From the NCBI GenBank assembly GCA_028820695.1, contig JAPPIB010000003.1:1-39809 (forward strand): a stretch of 39,809 nt of DNA. The letters run 5' to 3'. Shown in pieces: positions 9,213 to 18,227 of this stretch (the stretch's first letter is position 1; each line of letters begins with the position of its first letter). This stretch comes from Acidiferrobacterales bacterium. Its GTDB lineage: Bacteria; Pseudomonadota; Gammaproteobacteria; Arenicellales; JAJDZL01. The notes below the pieces were generated by a model, which had not been told where the DNA came from, made no database searches, and saw only the letters and a program-made list of their open reading frames with translations. A program made the position numbers and the translations under genes.

Positions 9213-10541
9213 TCAGAACTGGGCGGTTTCTGTCGAGTCAACCATTGCGACGGTGGATGCTTCATTGCCCCCGGCTGTCGCCTCGTTGACCGCATCAAAA
9301 TAACTGACTCCGACCTCATGCTGATGACGGGTCGCTGAGAAGCCGAATTCCTCGGCGGCGAATTCCGCCTGCTGCAAATCGGAATATCCCTGCATGCCAC
9401 GCTGGAGATATTTTCTTGCAATGTCAAAACTCGAGTAGTTGACACTGTGAAAACTTGCCAGGGTGACGAATTGATATCGATATCCCATTTCTGCAATGTC
9501 ATTCTGAAAACTCGCAAGTTCATCCGGTCCCAAGTGCTTTGACCAGTTGAACGACGGCGAGCAGTTATACGCCAGCATCTTGCCTGGAAACTCTGCATGA
9601 ACACCGTCAGCAAATTGCTTCGCATCATCAAGATTCGGTGTTGAGGTTTCCATCCAGATCAGGTCTGCATAAGGGGCATACGCCAGTCCGCGAGCGATGC
9701 ACATGTCGATTCCGCCAGTAATTCTGAAAAATCCTTCCGCGGTACGCTCGCTTGTAATATACGGATGGTCTCTTTCATCAACATCTGACAACAGCAATCG
9801 GGCTGCTTCGGCATCCGTTCTTGCAATGATGACAGTAGGCACGCCCATCACATCAGCCGCGAGGCGGGCTGATGTCAGATTTCGAATTCCCTGTTGTGTT
9901 GACAAAAGCACTTTGCCACCGAGGTGGCCGCATTTCTTTTCAGACGACAGCTGATCTTCATAGTGGATGCCTGCGGCACCGGCTTTGATCATTGACTTGG
10001 TGAGCTCGAACACGTTCAGCGGGCCGCCAAAGCCTGCTTCCGCATCTGCAACAATTGGCATGAACCAGTCAATATCGGTGGTTTCCTGACCGCTCAGTTG
10101 CTCAAGGGTTTGGATTTGGTCCTGCCGAACAAATGCATTATTGATTCGTTCGATCACTTGCGGTACGGAACTGGCGGGATAAAGCGATTGATCCGGATAC
10201 GTTTGCCCGGCGTTGTTCGCATCGGCCGCGACCTGCCAGCCGGAAAGATAAATCGACTTGAGTCCGGCTCTGACTTGCTGAACAGCCTGACAGCCCGTAT
10301 ATGCGCCTAGAGATGCGACAAATTTGTCGTTTTGCAAGAAATTCCAAAGTTTTTTGGAACCCATTTCAGCGAGCGTATGTCTGATGCGTACAGAACCACG
10401 CAGTCTCTCTACCTCGTTCCAGCCATAATCTCTCTTGATTCCATCCCAGCGCTTCGGTGCGTATTGGGGTGCTGGAAATTCCTTCAAGTCTTCCGCCGGG
10501 TCGACTTGCCAGCTATTTTCACCATTTGGCAGTTGGCTCAT
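9213..10541 (-). CDS. aceA: Isocitrate lyase
   Basis: Isocitrate lyase splits isocitrate into succinate and glyoxylate, the first step of the glyoxylate shunt. The signature KKCGHLGGK lies near residues 202-210, placing the catalytic cysteine at 204. [15 protein letters not shown] and [14 protein letters not shown] are also typical. I chose the ATG at 10541 because GGAG sits 8 bases upstream; the longer form from a GTG at 10571 adds ten residues without support. The product is about 442 residues, the bacterial length. A predicted promoter and an operator-like palindrome lie upstream. Malate synthase is not in the window. Location next to an N-methylglycine oxidation operon is unusual. Confidence 0.97.
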   Translation of the reverse strand: MSQLPNGENSWQVDPAEDLKEFPAPQYAPKRWDGIKRDYGWNEVERLRGSVRIRHTLAEMGSKKLWNFLQNDKFVASLGAYTGCQAVQQVRAGLKSIYLSGWQVAADANNAGQTYPDQSLYPASSVPQVIERINNAFVRQDQIQTLEQLSGQETTDIDWFMPIVADAEAGFGGPLNVFELTKSMIKAGAAGIHYEDQLSSEKKCGHLGGKVLLSTQQGIRNLTSARLAADVMGVPTVIIARTDAEAARLLLSDVDERDHPYITSERTAEGFFRITGGIDMCIARGLAYAPYADLIWMETSTPNLDDAKQFADGVHAEFPGKMLAYNCSPSFNWSKHLGPDELASFQNDIAEMGYRYQFVTLASFHSVNYSSFDIARKYLQRGMQGYSDLQQAEFAAEEFGFSATRHQHEVGVSYFDAVNEATAGGNEASTVAMVDSTETAQF

Positions 10542-10583
10542 CTTTTGTGCTCCATTCGTTCGAGTTGCCACAACAAAGTAACA

Positions 10584-10602
10584 AAGCCACTTTAAGTGGC
10601 TT
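10584..10602. promoter_or_regulatory. Operator-like perfect palindrome upstream of aceA
   Basis: AAGCCACTTTAAGTGGCTT is a perfect 9-bp inverted repeat around a single central T. It begins about 10 bases downstream of the predicted aceA -10 box, so it spans roughly +3 to +21 of the transcript. That position is typical of a repressor operator. It could instead form a hairpin in the mRNA leader. The regulator is unknown. Confidence 0.6.
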
Positions 10603-10611
10603 CAGTCCAAA

Positions 10612-10640
10612 ATTATATATGCTTCTGCTCAGGCCACGAA
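10612..10640 (-). promoter_or_regulatory. Predicted sigma70 promoter of aceA
   Basis: Read on the minus strand, a consensus TATAAT (10612-10617) follows a weak -35 TTCGTG (10635-10640) with 17-base spacing. Transcription would start near 10605, giving a leader of about 64 bases before the ATG at 10541. Confidence 0.5.
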
Positions 10641-10963
10641 TGAATAATTCTCGTTTGTTCCATGAATGTGTGAGCAGGTCTCGAGCAGGTATTGCGGAAG
10701 CCGGCCTGCCTGATGTCATAGGCACTTTGCTATGCTGCGCACACTTTTGAGGGGATTTGTGAGCTTCTTGAGTTTCCTTGCAAGGTCAGAAATAGCACAG
10801 CAGGTTGGTCATTGGCATATCCTGACCGTCGCACCTTTTCGAACTTCAGGACGTGACAGACAATCCATTCCGGTTGACAACGACTTTGTCGGTCATTGCG
10901 GACACCGCATCCACTGCCACCCCAATACCGAAGCTGTGATTGATGCAGTGAGACCCGAATGTA
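10641..10963. other. Intergenic region between aceA and the oxoprolinase gene, no gene seen
   Basis: About 320 bases upstream of the aceA promoter and downstream of the oxoprolinase stop show no credible gene on either strand; short open frames here have no start signal or family resemblance. A short direct repeat GAGCAGGT occurs near 10673 and 10683. No clear terminator for the oxoprolinase gene was seen. Confidence 0.45.
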
Positions 10964-13900
10964 TCAGTTCGGACTGCCAAACCCACCGCCACCCGGCGTC
11001 TCAATCACAAAGATATCGTTGACATTCATTTCAGTCCTGTCTGTCGAGTTCATGGACTCGATCTCACCACTTGCCCGAATGACATAGTTCTTGCCTGTCT
11101 GTCCGGGACCTCCTCCGTCCGCTCCATATGGGGGAATCCGTCTATGTCCCGAGAGAATGGCGGCGGTCATCGTCTCAAGAAATCGAAGTTTCCGAATCGC
11201 TCCATTCCCACCTCGATGCCTGCCTTTCCCCCCGCTGCCTTGACGAATTGAAAAACTCTCAAGTCGAATCGGAAAGCGCCATTCCAATACTTCCGGATCA
11301 GTTAGCTTCGCGTTCGTCATGTGAGTATGAACCGCATCGCAGCCATCAAAATCCGGTCCTGCGCCTGATCCACCACAGATAGTCTCGTAATATTGATGGG
11401 TGTCGTTGCCAAATGTGAAGTTGTTCATGGTGCCTTGTGCCGCCGCCATCACACCGAGCGCGCCATACAGGGCATCGGTGATGTATTGGGACGTCTCGAC
11501 ATTGCCCGCAACGACTGCGGCCGGGTAAACCGGCTTCAGCATGCAGCCATCGGGAATGACGATCTTGATTGGCTTCAGGCACCCCTCATTCATTGGAATG
11601 ACATCGTCGACCAGGGTACGGAAAACATACATGACAGCGGCACGCGCGACCGAAGAGGGCGCATTGAAGTTGTTCGAAAGCTGGGCGGAGGTTCCCGTAA
11701 AGTCAACGACTGCAGTCTGGTTTTCGTTGTCTATGGATATTTCGACCGCGATCACGCTCGCATCATCCATCTCATACTTGAATCTGCCATTTCGAAGGAC
11801 CTTGAGCACTCGTTTCACGGCACCTTCGGCATTGTCCTGAACATGCTGCATGTAAGCGACAACAACATCCAGTCCAAAATGTTCCACCATGTTCCGGAGT
11901 TCTTGCACGCCTTTTTCGTTCGCTGCAATCTGCGCGCGGATATCTGCGAGATTCTGCTCAACATTCCGTACCGGATATTGCGCTCCTTCGAGAATCGTCC
12001 TCAGGTCAGACTCCAGCAACACGCCTTCCCGCATCAGTTGCACATCATCCAGCAACACACCTTCTTCCTCGATCACATGACTGTCAGGTGGCATTGAACC
12101 AGGGGTAATTCCACCGACGTCGGCATGATGACCGCGTGATGCGACGTAAAATAGGATCGTGCCTTTTGTCTGCTCGAACACCGGTGTGACAACCGTAATG
12201 TCCGGCAGGTGAGTGCCACCGTTGTAGGGGTTGTTCAGAACAAATGCGTCTCCCGGCTTCATCGTTTCGATCCGATTGCGAATGATGATCTTCACCGATT
12301 CGCCCATCGACCCCAGATGAACTGGCATATGTGGCGCGTTCGCAACCAGGTCACCCTGAGTATCAAAAATTGCACAGGAAAAATCGAGTCGCTCCTTGAT
12401 ATTGACCGAATAGGCGGAATTTTCCAACGAAGCCCCCATCTGTTCAGCGATTGACATGAATAGGTTGTTGAATACCTCCAGCATCACCGGATCCGCGTCC
12501 GTTCCGACGACACTCTTGCGAGGTCGGGGTGCGGTTCGTTTCAGAATGAGGTGATTGCATTCAGTCACTTCGAGTTTCCAGTCAATTTCCACGACAGTTG
12601 TTCCGGTGGGCTCGACGATGACCGCCGGACCATTGATCTCGTCACCGCATTGAAGCGCTTCGCGAAGATAGACCTTGGTTTCGCGGAATTCACCGGACAA
12701 GTACATCTGTGAGGTGCTGGTCGGCTCAAGTTCTGATTGCCTAGATACTTTCTTGAGTCCTGCCTCCTCGTGAACATCTGATCGGCCAATGGCCTCAACA
12801 GAAATCGCTTCGACTACGATTGGCTTTTCGGGCATGATGAATCCGAATCTTTGTCGATGTTTGGACTCGAATTCGCTTCGAATCGAGTCATCGTTGTCGG
12901 CATCGACCGAAACAGCCGAGTCGGTTCCCTCGTATCGAACGTGAATTCTTTTCTTTATGTCGATGTTGCTGTCGTCTATATGCTGATCCCGTACATCTTG
13001 CCTGGACTTGTCGGCGAGTTGCGAGAAGTGATCGTCGAGAGTTTGGATCAGGGCTGGAGACAGCACATCTTCAACGGCCTCCTCATACATGGTTCGAACG
13101 TCGGCGAGGCCGATTCCATATGCGGACAGCACACCCGCGTATGGATGAATGAATACGGTTTCGACACCTAGGGCATCGGCAACAAGGCACGCGTGCTGCC
13201 CGCCGGCGCCACCGAAACTGCAAAGGGTGTATTCGGTGATGTCGTAGCCGCGCTGAACAGAGATTTTCTTGATTGCGTTTGCCATGTTGTCGATCGCAAT
13301 GTTCAGAAATCCTTCTGCGACACCATGCGCGGAGCGATCGTCTCCGGTGGACTGCCGAATGGTTTCAGCCATTTCCTCAAACTTCCGAATGACCGCATCG
13401 GTATCAAGAGGCTGGTCGCCGGTGGGGCCGAATATTTTCGGGAAATAGTCGGGTTGCAGTTTTCCAAGGATCAGATTGCAGTCAGTGATTGTGAGGGGCC
13501 CGTCTCGCCGATAACACGCTGGGCCCGGATTCGCGCCAGCTGATTCAGGACCGACACGATACTTCAGACCATCAAATTTGAGAATCGAACCGCCACCGGC
13601 AGCAACAGTGTGAATTCGCATAATCGGAGAACGAATGCGTACCCCCGCAACATGTGTGTCATAAGCGCGTTCATATTCTCCCGCGTAGTGCGAGACGTCC
13701 GTGGACGTTCCGCCCATATCGAACGCGATGATCTTGTCGAAACCGGCGGTTTTACTGGTCTCAACGGCACCGACAATTCCACCTGCCGGCCCGGAGAGAA
13801 TGCTGTCTTTGCCCTGAAAACGGTAGGCGTCTGTCAACCCACCGTTGGACTGCATGAACATCAGCCGCACACCGGACAGATGACTGGCAACCTGATCAAC

Positions 13901-14575
13901 ATAGCGACGAAGGACCGGCGAAAGATAAGCGTCGACAACAGTAGTATCGCCGCGGCCGATCATTTTCATCAGCGGACTGACTTCGTGTGAGGTTGACACT
14001 TGCGAATAACCGATCTGCCTTGCCATTTCCGCGATGAGATTCTCGTGCCCATGGAACCGATATCCATGCAGAAATACGATCGCGCATGAGCGAATACCCT
14101 CGTCAAAGACGCTTTTCAGTTGTTTGTATGCCGCATCGCAGTCGACCTCCTTGAGCACCTCACCGGCCGCGCTGTAGCGTTGGTCAATTTCGATCACTCT
14201 GTCATAGAGCAGGTGTGGCAGTTTGATCTGTCTGGAGAATAGATCAGGTCGAGTCTGATAGCCGATTCGAAGCGCGTCACGAAATCCTTTCGTAGTGATG
14301 AGTACACAGGGGGTGCCCGTGCGTTCCAACAAGGCGTTGGTGGCAACCGTAGTACCCATTTTGACGGCACTGATCAGGTCGGAGCCGAGATTATCCCGGT
14401 TTGAATTGAGAATGTCCCGGATTCCCTGGATTGCCGCATCTTCATATTGTTCGGGATTGTCCGACAATAGTTTGTGGGTGACAATTTGTCCTTGCGGGTC
14501 GCTGGCGACGATATCGGTAAACGTGCCACCGCGATCAATCCAGAATTGCCATTGTTCGGAGTTGTCGGTCTGCAC
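10964..14575 (-). CDS. 5-oxoprolinase / N-methylhydantoinase-type ATP-dependent amidohydrolase (fused A+B)
   Basis: This 1,203-residue protein joins the hydantoinase A and B domains in one chain, the layout of 5-oxoprolinase, which opens 5-oxoproline to glutamate with ATP. The N-terminal phosphate motif FWIDRGGTFTDIVASD is at residues 11-26, SGPAGGIVGA at 261-270 and a second phosphate motif DMGGTSTDVS at 286-295. The B domain begins near residue 690, and the chain ends with the glycine-rich ETPGGGGFG. The likely start is GTG at 14575, placing the first motif close to the N-terminus as usual; no good ribosome-binding site is visible. N-methylhydantoinase, leading through N-carbamoylsarcosine to sarcosine, is an alternative given the nearby N-methylglycine dehydrogenase-like gene. 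That enzyme normally has separate subunits, so oxoprolinase is favoured. Confidence 0.88.
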   Translation of the reverse strand: MQTDNSEQWQFWIDRGGTFTDIVASDPQGQIVTHKLLSDNPEQYEDAAIQGIRDILNSNRDNLGSDLISAVKMGTTVATNALLERTGTPCVLITTKGFRDALRIGYQTRPDLFSRQIKLPHLLYDRVIEIDQRYSAAGEVLKEVDCDAAYKQLKSVFDEGIRSCAIVFLHGYRFHGHENLIAEMARQIGYSQVSTSHEVSPLMKMIGRGDTTVVDAYLSPVLRRYVDQVASHLSGVRLMFMQSNGGLTDAYRFQGKDSILSGPAGGIVGAVETSKTAGFDKIIAFDMGGTSTDVSHYAGEYERAYDTHVAGVRIRSPIMRIHTVAAGGGSILKFDGLKYRVGPESAGANPGPACYRRDGPLTITDCNLILGKLQPDYFPKIFGPTGDQPLDTDAVIRKFEEMAETIRQSTGDDRSAHGVAEGFLNIAIDNMANAIKKISVQRGYDITEYTLCSFGGAGGQHACLVADALGVETVFIHPYAGVLSAYGIGLADVRTMYEEAVEDVLSPALIQTLDDHFSQLADKSRQDVRDQHIDDSNIDIKKRIHVRYEGTDSAVSVDADNDDSIRSEFESKHRQRFGFIMPEKPIVVEAISVEAIGRSDVHEEAGLKKVSRQSELEPTSTSQMYLSGEFRETKVYLREALQCGDEINGPAVIVEPTGTTVVEIDWKLEVTECNHLILKRTAPRPRKSVVGTDADPVMLEVFNNLFMSIAEQMGASLENSAYSVNIKERLDFSCAIFDTQGDLVANAPHMPVHLGSMGESVKIIIRNRIETMKPGDAFVLNNPYNGGTHLPDITVVTPVFEQTKGTILFYVASRGHHADVGGITPGSMPPDSHVIEEEGVLLDDVQLMREGVLLESDLRTILEGAQYPVRNVEQNLADIRAQIAANEKGVQELRNMVEHFGLDVVVAYMQHVQDNAEGAVKRVLKVLRNGRFKYEMDDASVIAVEISIDNENQTAVVDFTGTSAQLSNNFNAPSSVARAAVMYVFRTLVDDVIPMNEGCLKPIKIVIPDGCMLKPVYPAAVVAGNVETSQYITDALYGALGVMAAAQGTMNNFTFGNDTHQYYETICGGSGAGPDFDGCDAVHTHMTNAKLTDPEVLEWRFPIRLESFSIRQGSGGKGRHRGGNGAIRKLRFLETMTAAILSGHRRIPPYGADGGGPGQTGKNYVIRASGEIESMNSTDRTEMNVNDIFVIETPGGGGFGSPN

Positions 14576-15086
14576 CGGAGTATGATTTCAGGTTGTTGGA
14601 GTTGGAATGCAGAATAAATGAAACGGATAACCTATCGAAATTTCGGGGCTTCGTTGCGCCTGAGCAGGCACATCCAGGCAATCGGCAACAGGTATCTGCA
14701 CAGTCAACAATATACAAGAAGTCAGAACAGTCAGTGTGGATTTGAGCGAAGCGCTCATTCCGTCTTTCGCAGCCGTTGTCTGGTGAAACACGACCGCGAG
14801 AGTTGGTCTGCACACGCCGAAATTGCTGTGACAATTGTCGGACTTCCCCAGCAATAGGGCGACCGCGAGAAATCGCTTGCTCGATGAAGAATTTATCGGT
14901 TCCGTAAAGCCCCGAGATCAGTTCTATCCGCCTGACTGTATCGAATTCTCAAAGACTATGTCACCCGGTAACTCCGCTGCATAGTGATCCAGATGCTTGC
15001 CGCCTGCCTCCTGTCTGTCGCAATGTAATTCATCGACGAAGCAGACGATTGGTGACCTTGATGCGGGTACACTTCGCACCGCGGCC
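14576..15086. other. Intergenic region, no gene seen
   Basis: This 510-base stretch lies between the divergent oxoprolinase gene and the iorA-like gene and presumably contains their promoters. A small hairpin TGAGCG-AAG-CGCTCA is at 14743-14757. No convincing -35/-10 pair or protein-like frame was found. Confidence 0.45.
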
Positions 15087-15317
15087 ATGCTATCATTACA
15101 CCCGCTTCAGCTTGCAGTTACGGAGTTCGGGTCTGGACACCCAAAGGTAGTTGACTCACTCCATCATTGCAGGATACTGGACAAACCGACCGAGCGAATT
15201 GGCGCTGATATTTTCGTCAGTATCGAATTCGACATTACAACGAATATTCCGGACGAATATTTGCATCTATTAACCATGCAATTCAAGGAATTGACATCAC
15301 TACTAGCTGGGGGCTAA
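15087..15317 (+). CDS. Possible small hypothetical protein ahead of the iorA-like gene
   Basis: A 76-codon frame starts with ATG at 15087 and stops 6 bases before the iorA-like start. The translation contains a plausible amphipathic C-terminal half (SIEFDITTNIPDEYLHLLTM) but matches no family I recognise, and there is no ribosome-binding site before the ATG. The close spacing to the next gene is the main argument for it. It may be chance. Confidence 0.25.
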   Translation: MLSLHPLQLAVTEFGSGHPKVVDSLHHCRILDKPTERIGADIFVSIEFDITTNIPDEYLHLLTMQFKELTSLLAGG

Positions 15318-15323
15318 TACGAT

Positions 15324-15788
15324 ATGGAAGTGAATTTGCACCTCAATGGACAAACCTATCCCGTTGAAGCAGTGGAGGGCAAGCCACTGTTGTGGGTTAT
15401 TCGAGATGATTTGAAATTAACCGGAACGAAGTACGGTTGCGGGGTCGCTTTCTGTGGCGCATGTACCGTACTGGTCGATGGACAGCCGGTACGTTCGTGT
15501 CAGACTTATCTGAATTCGCTTGAGGGCAGGGAAGTTACGACCATAGAAGGATTGGACTCCGAAGTCGCAGCGGCGGTCCAGAAAGCATGGATTGAACTGA
15601 ATGTTGTCCAATGCGGATACTGCCAGTCCGGACAGATCCTGTCTGCCGTAGGATTGCTGTCGCGGACTCCCGCTCCTACAACCGATGAAATTGACAGGCA
15701 CATGTGGGGCAATGTCTGTCGTTGCGCGACCTATCAGAGAATTCGTTCTGCAGTGCAACGCGCCTCTCAGATTTTGCAGGGAGGTTAA
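15324..15788 (+). CDS. [2Fe-2S] small subunit of a molybdenum hydroxylase (isoquinoline 1-oxidoreductase alpha type)
   Basis: The 154-residue protein is the two-cluster iron-sulfur subunit of xanthine-dehydrogenase-family hydroxylases, passing electrons from the molybdenum subunit to an external acceptor. The plant-type ferredoxin cluster has Cys39, Cys44, Cys47 and Cys59; the second cluster has Cys97, Cys100, Cys132 and Cys134 (CGYCQSGQ and NVCRCATY). The large subunit begins 3 bases after the stop, so the pair is cotranslated. No FAD subunit gene is present, which is normal for the isoquinoline 1-oxidoreductase type, thought to use cytochromes or quinones. It has no export signal and probably travels to the periplasm with its Tat-targeted partner. 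Confidence 0.92.
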   Translation: MEVNLHLNGQTYPVEAVEGKPLLWVIRDDLKLTGTKYGCGVAFCGACTVLVDGQPVRSCQTYLNSLEGREVTTIEGLDSEVAAAVQKAWIELNVVQCGYCQSGQILSAVGLLSRTPAPTTDEIDRHMWGNVCRCATYQRIRSAVQRASQILQGG

Positions 15789-15791
15789 GCG

Positions 15792-17975
15792 ATGAATACA
15801 AGAATCACTCGCCGAGACTTCATTAAGTCTGTTTCAGCCGCATCCGCCTATTCGTTGGTTTTGGGTTACTTGCCCGGACGGGTATTGGCGAGCAGTCAGT
15901 CCAAACAAGCTGCTTCGCTTACACCATTTCTCAAAATTTCCGAGAATGGAACGGTGACTGTAATCATTAAACATTTTGAGTGCGGGCAGGGGACAGCGAC
16001 TGGCCTCGCAACTCTGATTGGTGAGGAACTGGGAGTTGCTCTTGAGGAGCTGGAAATTGAATTTGCTCCGCTTAACCCGGAACTCTATGCGAATCTGCTG
16101 TTCGGTATCCAGGCTACGGGCGGATCAACTTCACTTGCCAATTCTTTCATTCAGTATCGCCAGGCCGGTGCTGCAGCGCGACAGATGCTATTGACGGCTG
16201 CCGCTCAATCCTGGCAGGTGTCGTCTTCAGATCTGACCTTGGCAAACGGCCGCGTATCCGGTGCGGGCAAATCCGCACCCATCGCGGAGTTTGTAGCGGC
16301 TGCCGCATCTATGGATGTCCCGGCTGAGCCGAAGTTGAAGTCGCCGCAAGACTTTACCCTGATCGGAAACCCGAACACCGCTCGTCTGGACAACGTTCCC
16401 AAAGTGACCGGCACTGCCCGCTATTCATTGGACGTGCACTTGGATAACCAGATGGTCGCGGTGATGTTGCGCAGCCCGAAGTTTGGCGGCAAGGCAATTT
16501 CGATGAACACGGATGACGCTGCGAAAGTGGCGGGTTTTATCAATGCTGCGATACTGCCGACAGGAACCGCTGTTGTCGTCTACGCGCAGGACACATGGTC
16601 TGCCCTTGAGGCGCGCAAGGCAATCGCTGTGGAGTGGGACTTTTCGAGTGCTGAGACACGCAGTTCTGACAAGATCAACGCCGATTACCTGGCTATGGTG
16701 AACGACGAACCTCAGTTTGTGGCCAGGGATGATACCGAAGGTGCAAAACAGTCGTTGTTCAACAGTGCCGCGCAGGTGATCGAGCGCGATTTTACGTTTC
16801 CGTACCTGGCGCATGCGACGATGGAGCCGATGAATTGCACGATTGAGCCAACCGCCGACGGCATTATTGTCCACGATGGATGTCAGGCACCCTCAGCAGT
16901 CCAGCAGGTAATGACTGCAGTATTGAAACTTCCAGCTGAAAAGGTCAAGGTCAACACGTTGTATGCCGGCGGTTCGTTTGGCCGACGATTCACAGTTACC
17001 TCTGACTACCATGTTGAAGCGGCGCTCGCATTCGCGTTGAGCGGTGGCAAGCGTCCGGTGAAGCTGATCTGGTCACGGGAAGATGACCTCGGCGGCGGTT
17101 CCTATCGTCCGGGTGGTGCACACCGGGTCCGCATAGCCTTGAATGCTGAAGGCAAAATTGTAGCGTGGGACCACAGGATAGCCGTCCAGCCGATATTCAA
17201 GGGAACTCCCATGGAATCGATGGTGGTTCGTAATGGTGTCGATTCGAGTTCTGTTGAAGGGGTTGCGGACACAGTGTATGACATCCCGGGACTGTTTGTC
17301 GGACTTACCGACGCGTCCAGTCCGGTCACGGTGAACTGGTGGCGCTCGGTTGGACACAGCCATACTGCGTTCGTCATGGAAAGCATGATGGATATCGCCG
17401 CTTCCGCGACAGGCAGGGATCCGGTGGAATTTCGATTGGCTCACCTGTCGGGCGGCAATCCAGATCAGGTTCGATTGGCTAATGTACTTCGCCTTGCGGC
17501 TGAAAAATCCGAATGGCAGTCATCCCCCGTTGCAGGAAGGTCTCGAGGAGTTGCGGCACACAAGTCTTTCGGCACTTATGTTGCGGAAGTCGTGGAAATT
17601 TCCCGCAGTGATGATGACAGGGTGAAAATTGAGCGGGTCACCTGTGCGGTGGATTGCGGGCTGGCAGTGAATCCGGATGTTGTCACTGCTCAAATGGAAA
17701 GTGGAATCGGTTACGGTATTGGACACGTAATGCGTAATGAAATCACCTTCAGTGACGGCGTGGTCAATCAGTCCAACTTTCCAACATACATGCCGTTACG
17801 TATCTCCGACATCGCTCATATCGAGACGCATATTGTTGCGTCAGCGGAACATCCTACGGGTGTTGGCGAACCGTCCACGCCTCCGGCAGGACCCGCACTG
17901 GCGAACGCGATTGCGGTTGATGGACCGCGCATAACTCATTTGCCGCTGACCGCTGGTGGTGTTCAGTTTGCCTGA
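15792..17975 (+). CDS. Molybdopterin-binding large subunit of a periplasmic hydroxylase (isoquinoline 1-oxidoreductase beta type)
   Basis: The 727-residue protein starts with a Tat signal (TRRDFIKSVSAASAYSLVLG, then LASS), so the folded enzyme is exported. It carries the cofactor-binding YAGGSFGRRF around residue 393, NWWRSVGHSHTAFVMESMMD, and the C-terminal GVGEPSTPPAGPALANAIA, in which Glu693 is the likely catalytic base. This is the beta subunit of the isoquinoline 1-oxidoreductase or aldehyde oxidase group, which hydroxylates N-heterocycles or aldehydes with water as oxygen source. The true substrate cannot be read from the sequence. XdhC- or MocA-type maturation genes that often accompany such enzymes are absent. 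A long hairpin begins 19 bases after the stop. Confidence 0.9.
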   Translation: MNTRITRRDFIKSVSAASAYSLVLGYLPGRVLASSQSKQAASLTPFLKISENGTVTVIIKHFECGQGTATGLATLIGEELGVALEELEIEFAPLNPELYANLLFGIQATGGSTSLANSFIQYRQAGAAARQMLLTAAAQSWQVSSSDLTLANGRVSGAGKSAPIAEFVAAAASMDVPAEPKLKSPQDFTLIGNPNTARLDNVPKVTGTARYSLDVHLDNQMVAVMLRSPKFGGKAISMNTDDAAKVAGFINAAILPTGTAVVVYAQDTWSALEARKAIAVEWDFSSAETRSSDKINADYLAMVNDEPQFVARDDTEGAKQSLFNSAAQVIERDFTFPYLAHATMEPMNCTIEPTADGIIVHDGCQAPSAVQQVMTAVLKLPAEKVKVNTLYAGGSFGRRFTVTSDYHVEAALAFALSGGKRPVKLIWSREDDLGGGSYRPGGAHRVRIALNAEGKIVAWDHRIAVQPIFKGTPMESMVVRNGVDSSSVEGVADTVYDIPGLFVGLTDASSPVTVNWWRSVGHSHTAFVMESMMDIAASATGRDPVEFRLAHLSGGNPDQVRLANVLRLAAEKSEWQSSPVAGRSRGVAAHKSFGTYVAEVVEISRSDDDRVKIERVTCAVDCGLAVNPDVVTAQMESGIGYGIGHVMRNEITFSDGVVNQSNFPTYMPLRISDIAHIETHIVASAEHPTGVGEPSTPPAGPALANAIAVDGPRITHLPLTAGGVQFA

Positions 17976-17993
17976 TAGGAACCCGAGATTGTG

Positions 17994-18033
17994 TGTTCTG
18001 CGCTGAGAACATTTACTGTTCCAGCGCAGAACA
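17994..18033 (+). terminator. Long hairpin after the molybdenum hydroxylase operon
   Basis: The arms TGTTCTGCGCTG and CAGCGCAGAACA pair perfectly over 12 bp, and an inner GAACA/TGTTC pairing encloses the 5-base loop TTTAC, giving a 17-bp hairpin with one unpaired A in the left arm. No T-run follows, so it may be an imperfect terminator, an mRNA-stabilising 3' structure or a protein-binding palindrome. It is the first of four inverted repeats in this gap. Confidence 0.65.
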
Positions 18034-18040
18034 TCATTCG

Positions 18041-18098
18041 ACACGGTTCGTTTGTTTCAGGAGGCCGTGTGCTCAATGACATCACCGGTTCATTGAGC
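18041..18098. repeat. Two further inverted repeats in the iorB-downstream gap
   Basis: ACACGG (18041-18046) pairs with CCGTGT (18065-18070). Immediately after, GCTCAATGA (18071-18079) pairs perfectly over 9 bp with TCATTGAGC (18090-18098) around a 10-base loop. The two stems abut, suggesting a structured RNA or tandem binding sites. Confidence 0.6.
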
Positions 18099-18187
18099 TG
18101 GGATTTCTACCATTGATTGAAGTGCCGCAGGGAAAGATCCGTCTTGGGAAATCGATCCTGATTTGCCAATGAACTCTGGCTGGCGTC

Positions 18188-18216
18188 CGGTTACAGTTTT
18201 GCGATAGCTGTAACCG
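18188..18216. terminator. Hairpin between convergent genes
   Basis: CGGTTACAG and CTGTAACCG form a perfect 9-bp stem around an 11-base loop, just beyond the stop of the minus-strand HAD gene. It has no T-run on either strand, so termination is possible but not certain. Confidence 0.5.
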
Positions 18217-18227
18217 CGAATCCGACA

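Noticed and set aside
10732..11022. Plus-strand frame across the end of the oxoprolinase gene
   Set aside because: It runs antisense into a secure gene, and its composition (many His, Arg, Cys) is typical of a shadow frame.
14997..15086. Upstream extension of the small frame before the iorA-like gene
   Set aside because: It is cysteine- and serine-rich with no start signal and does not look like protein.
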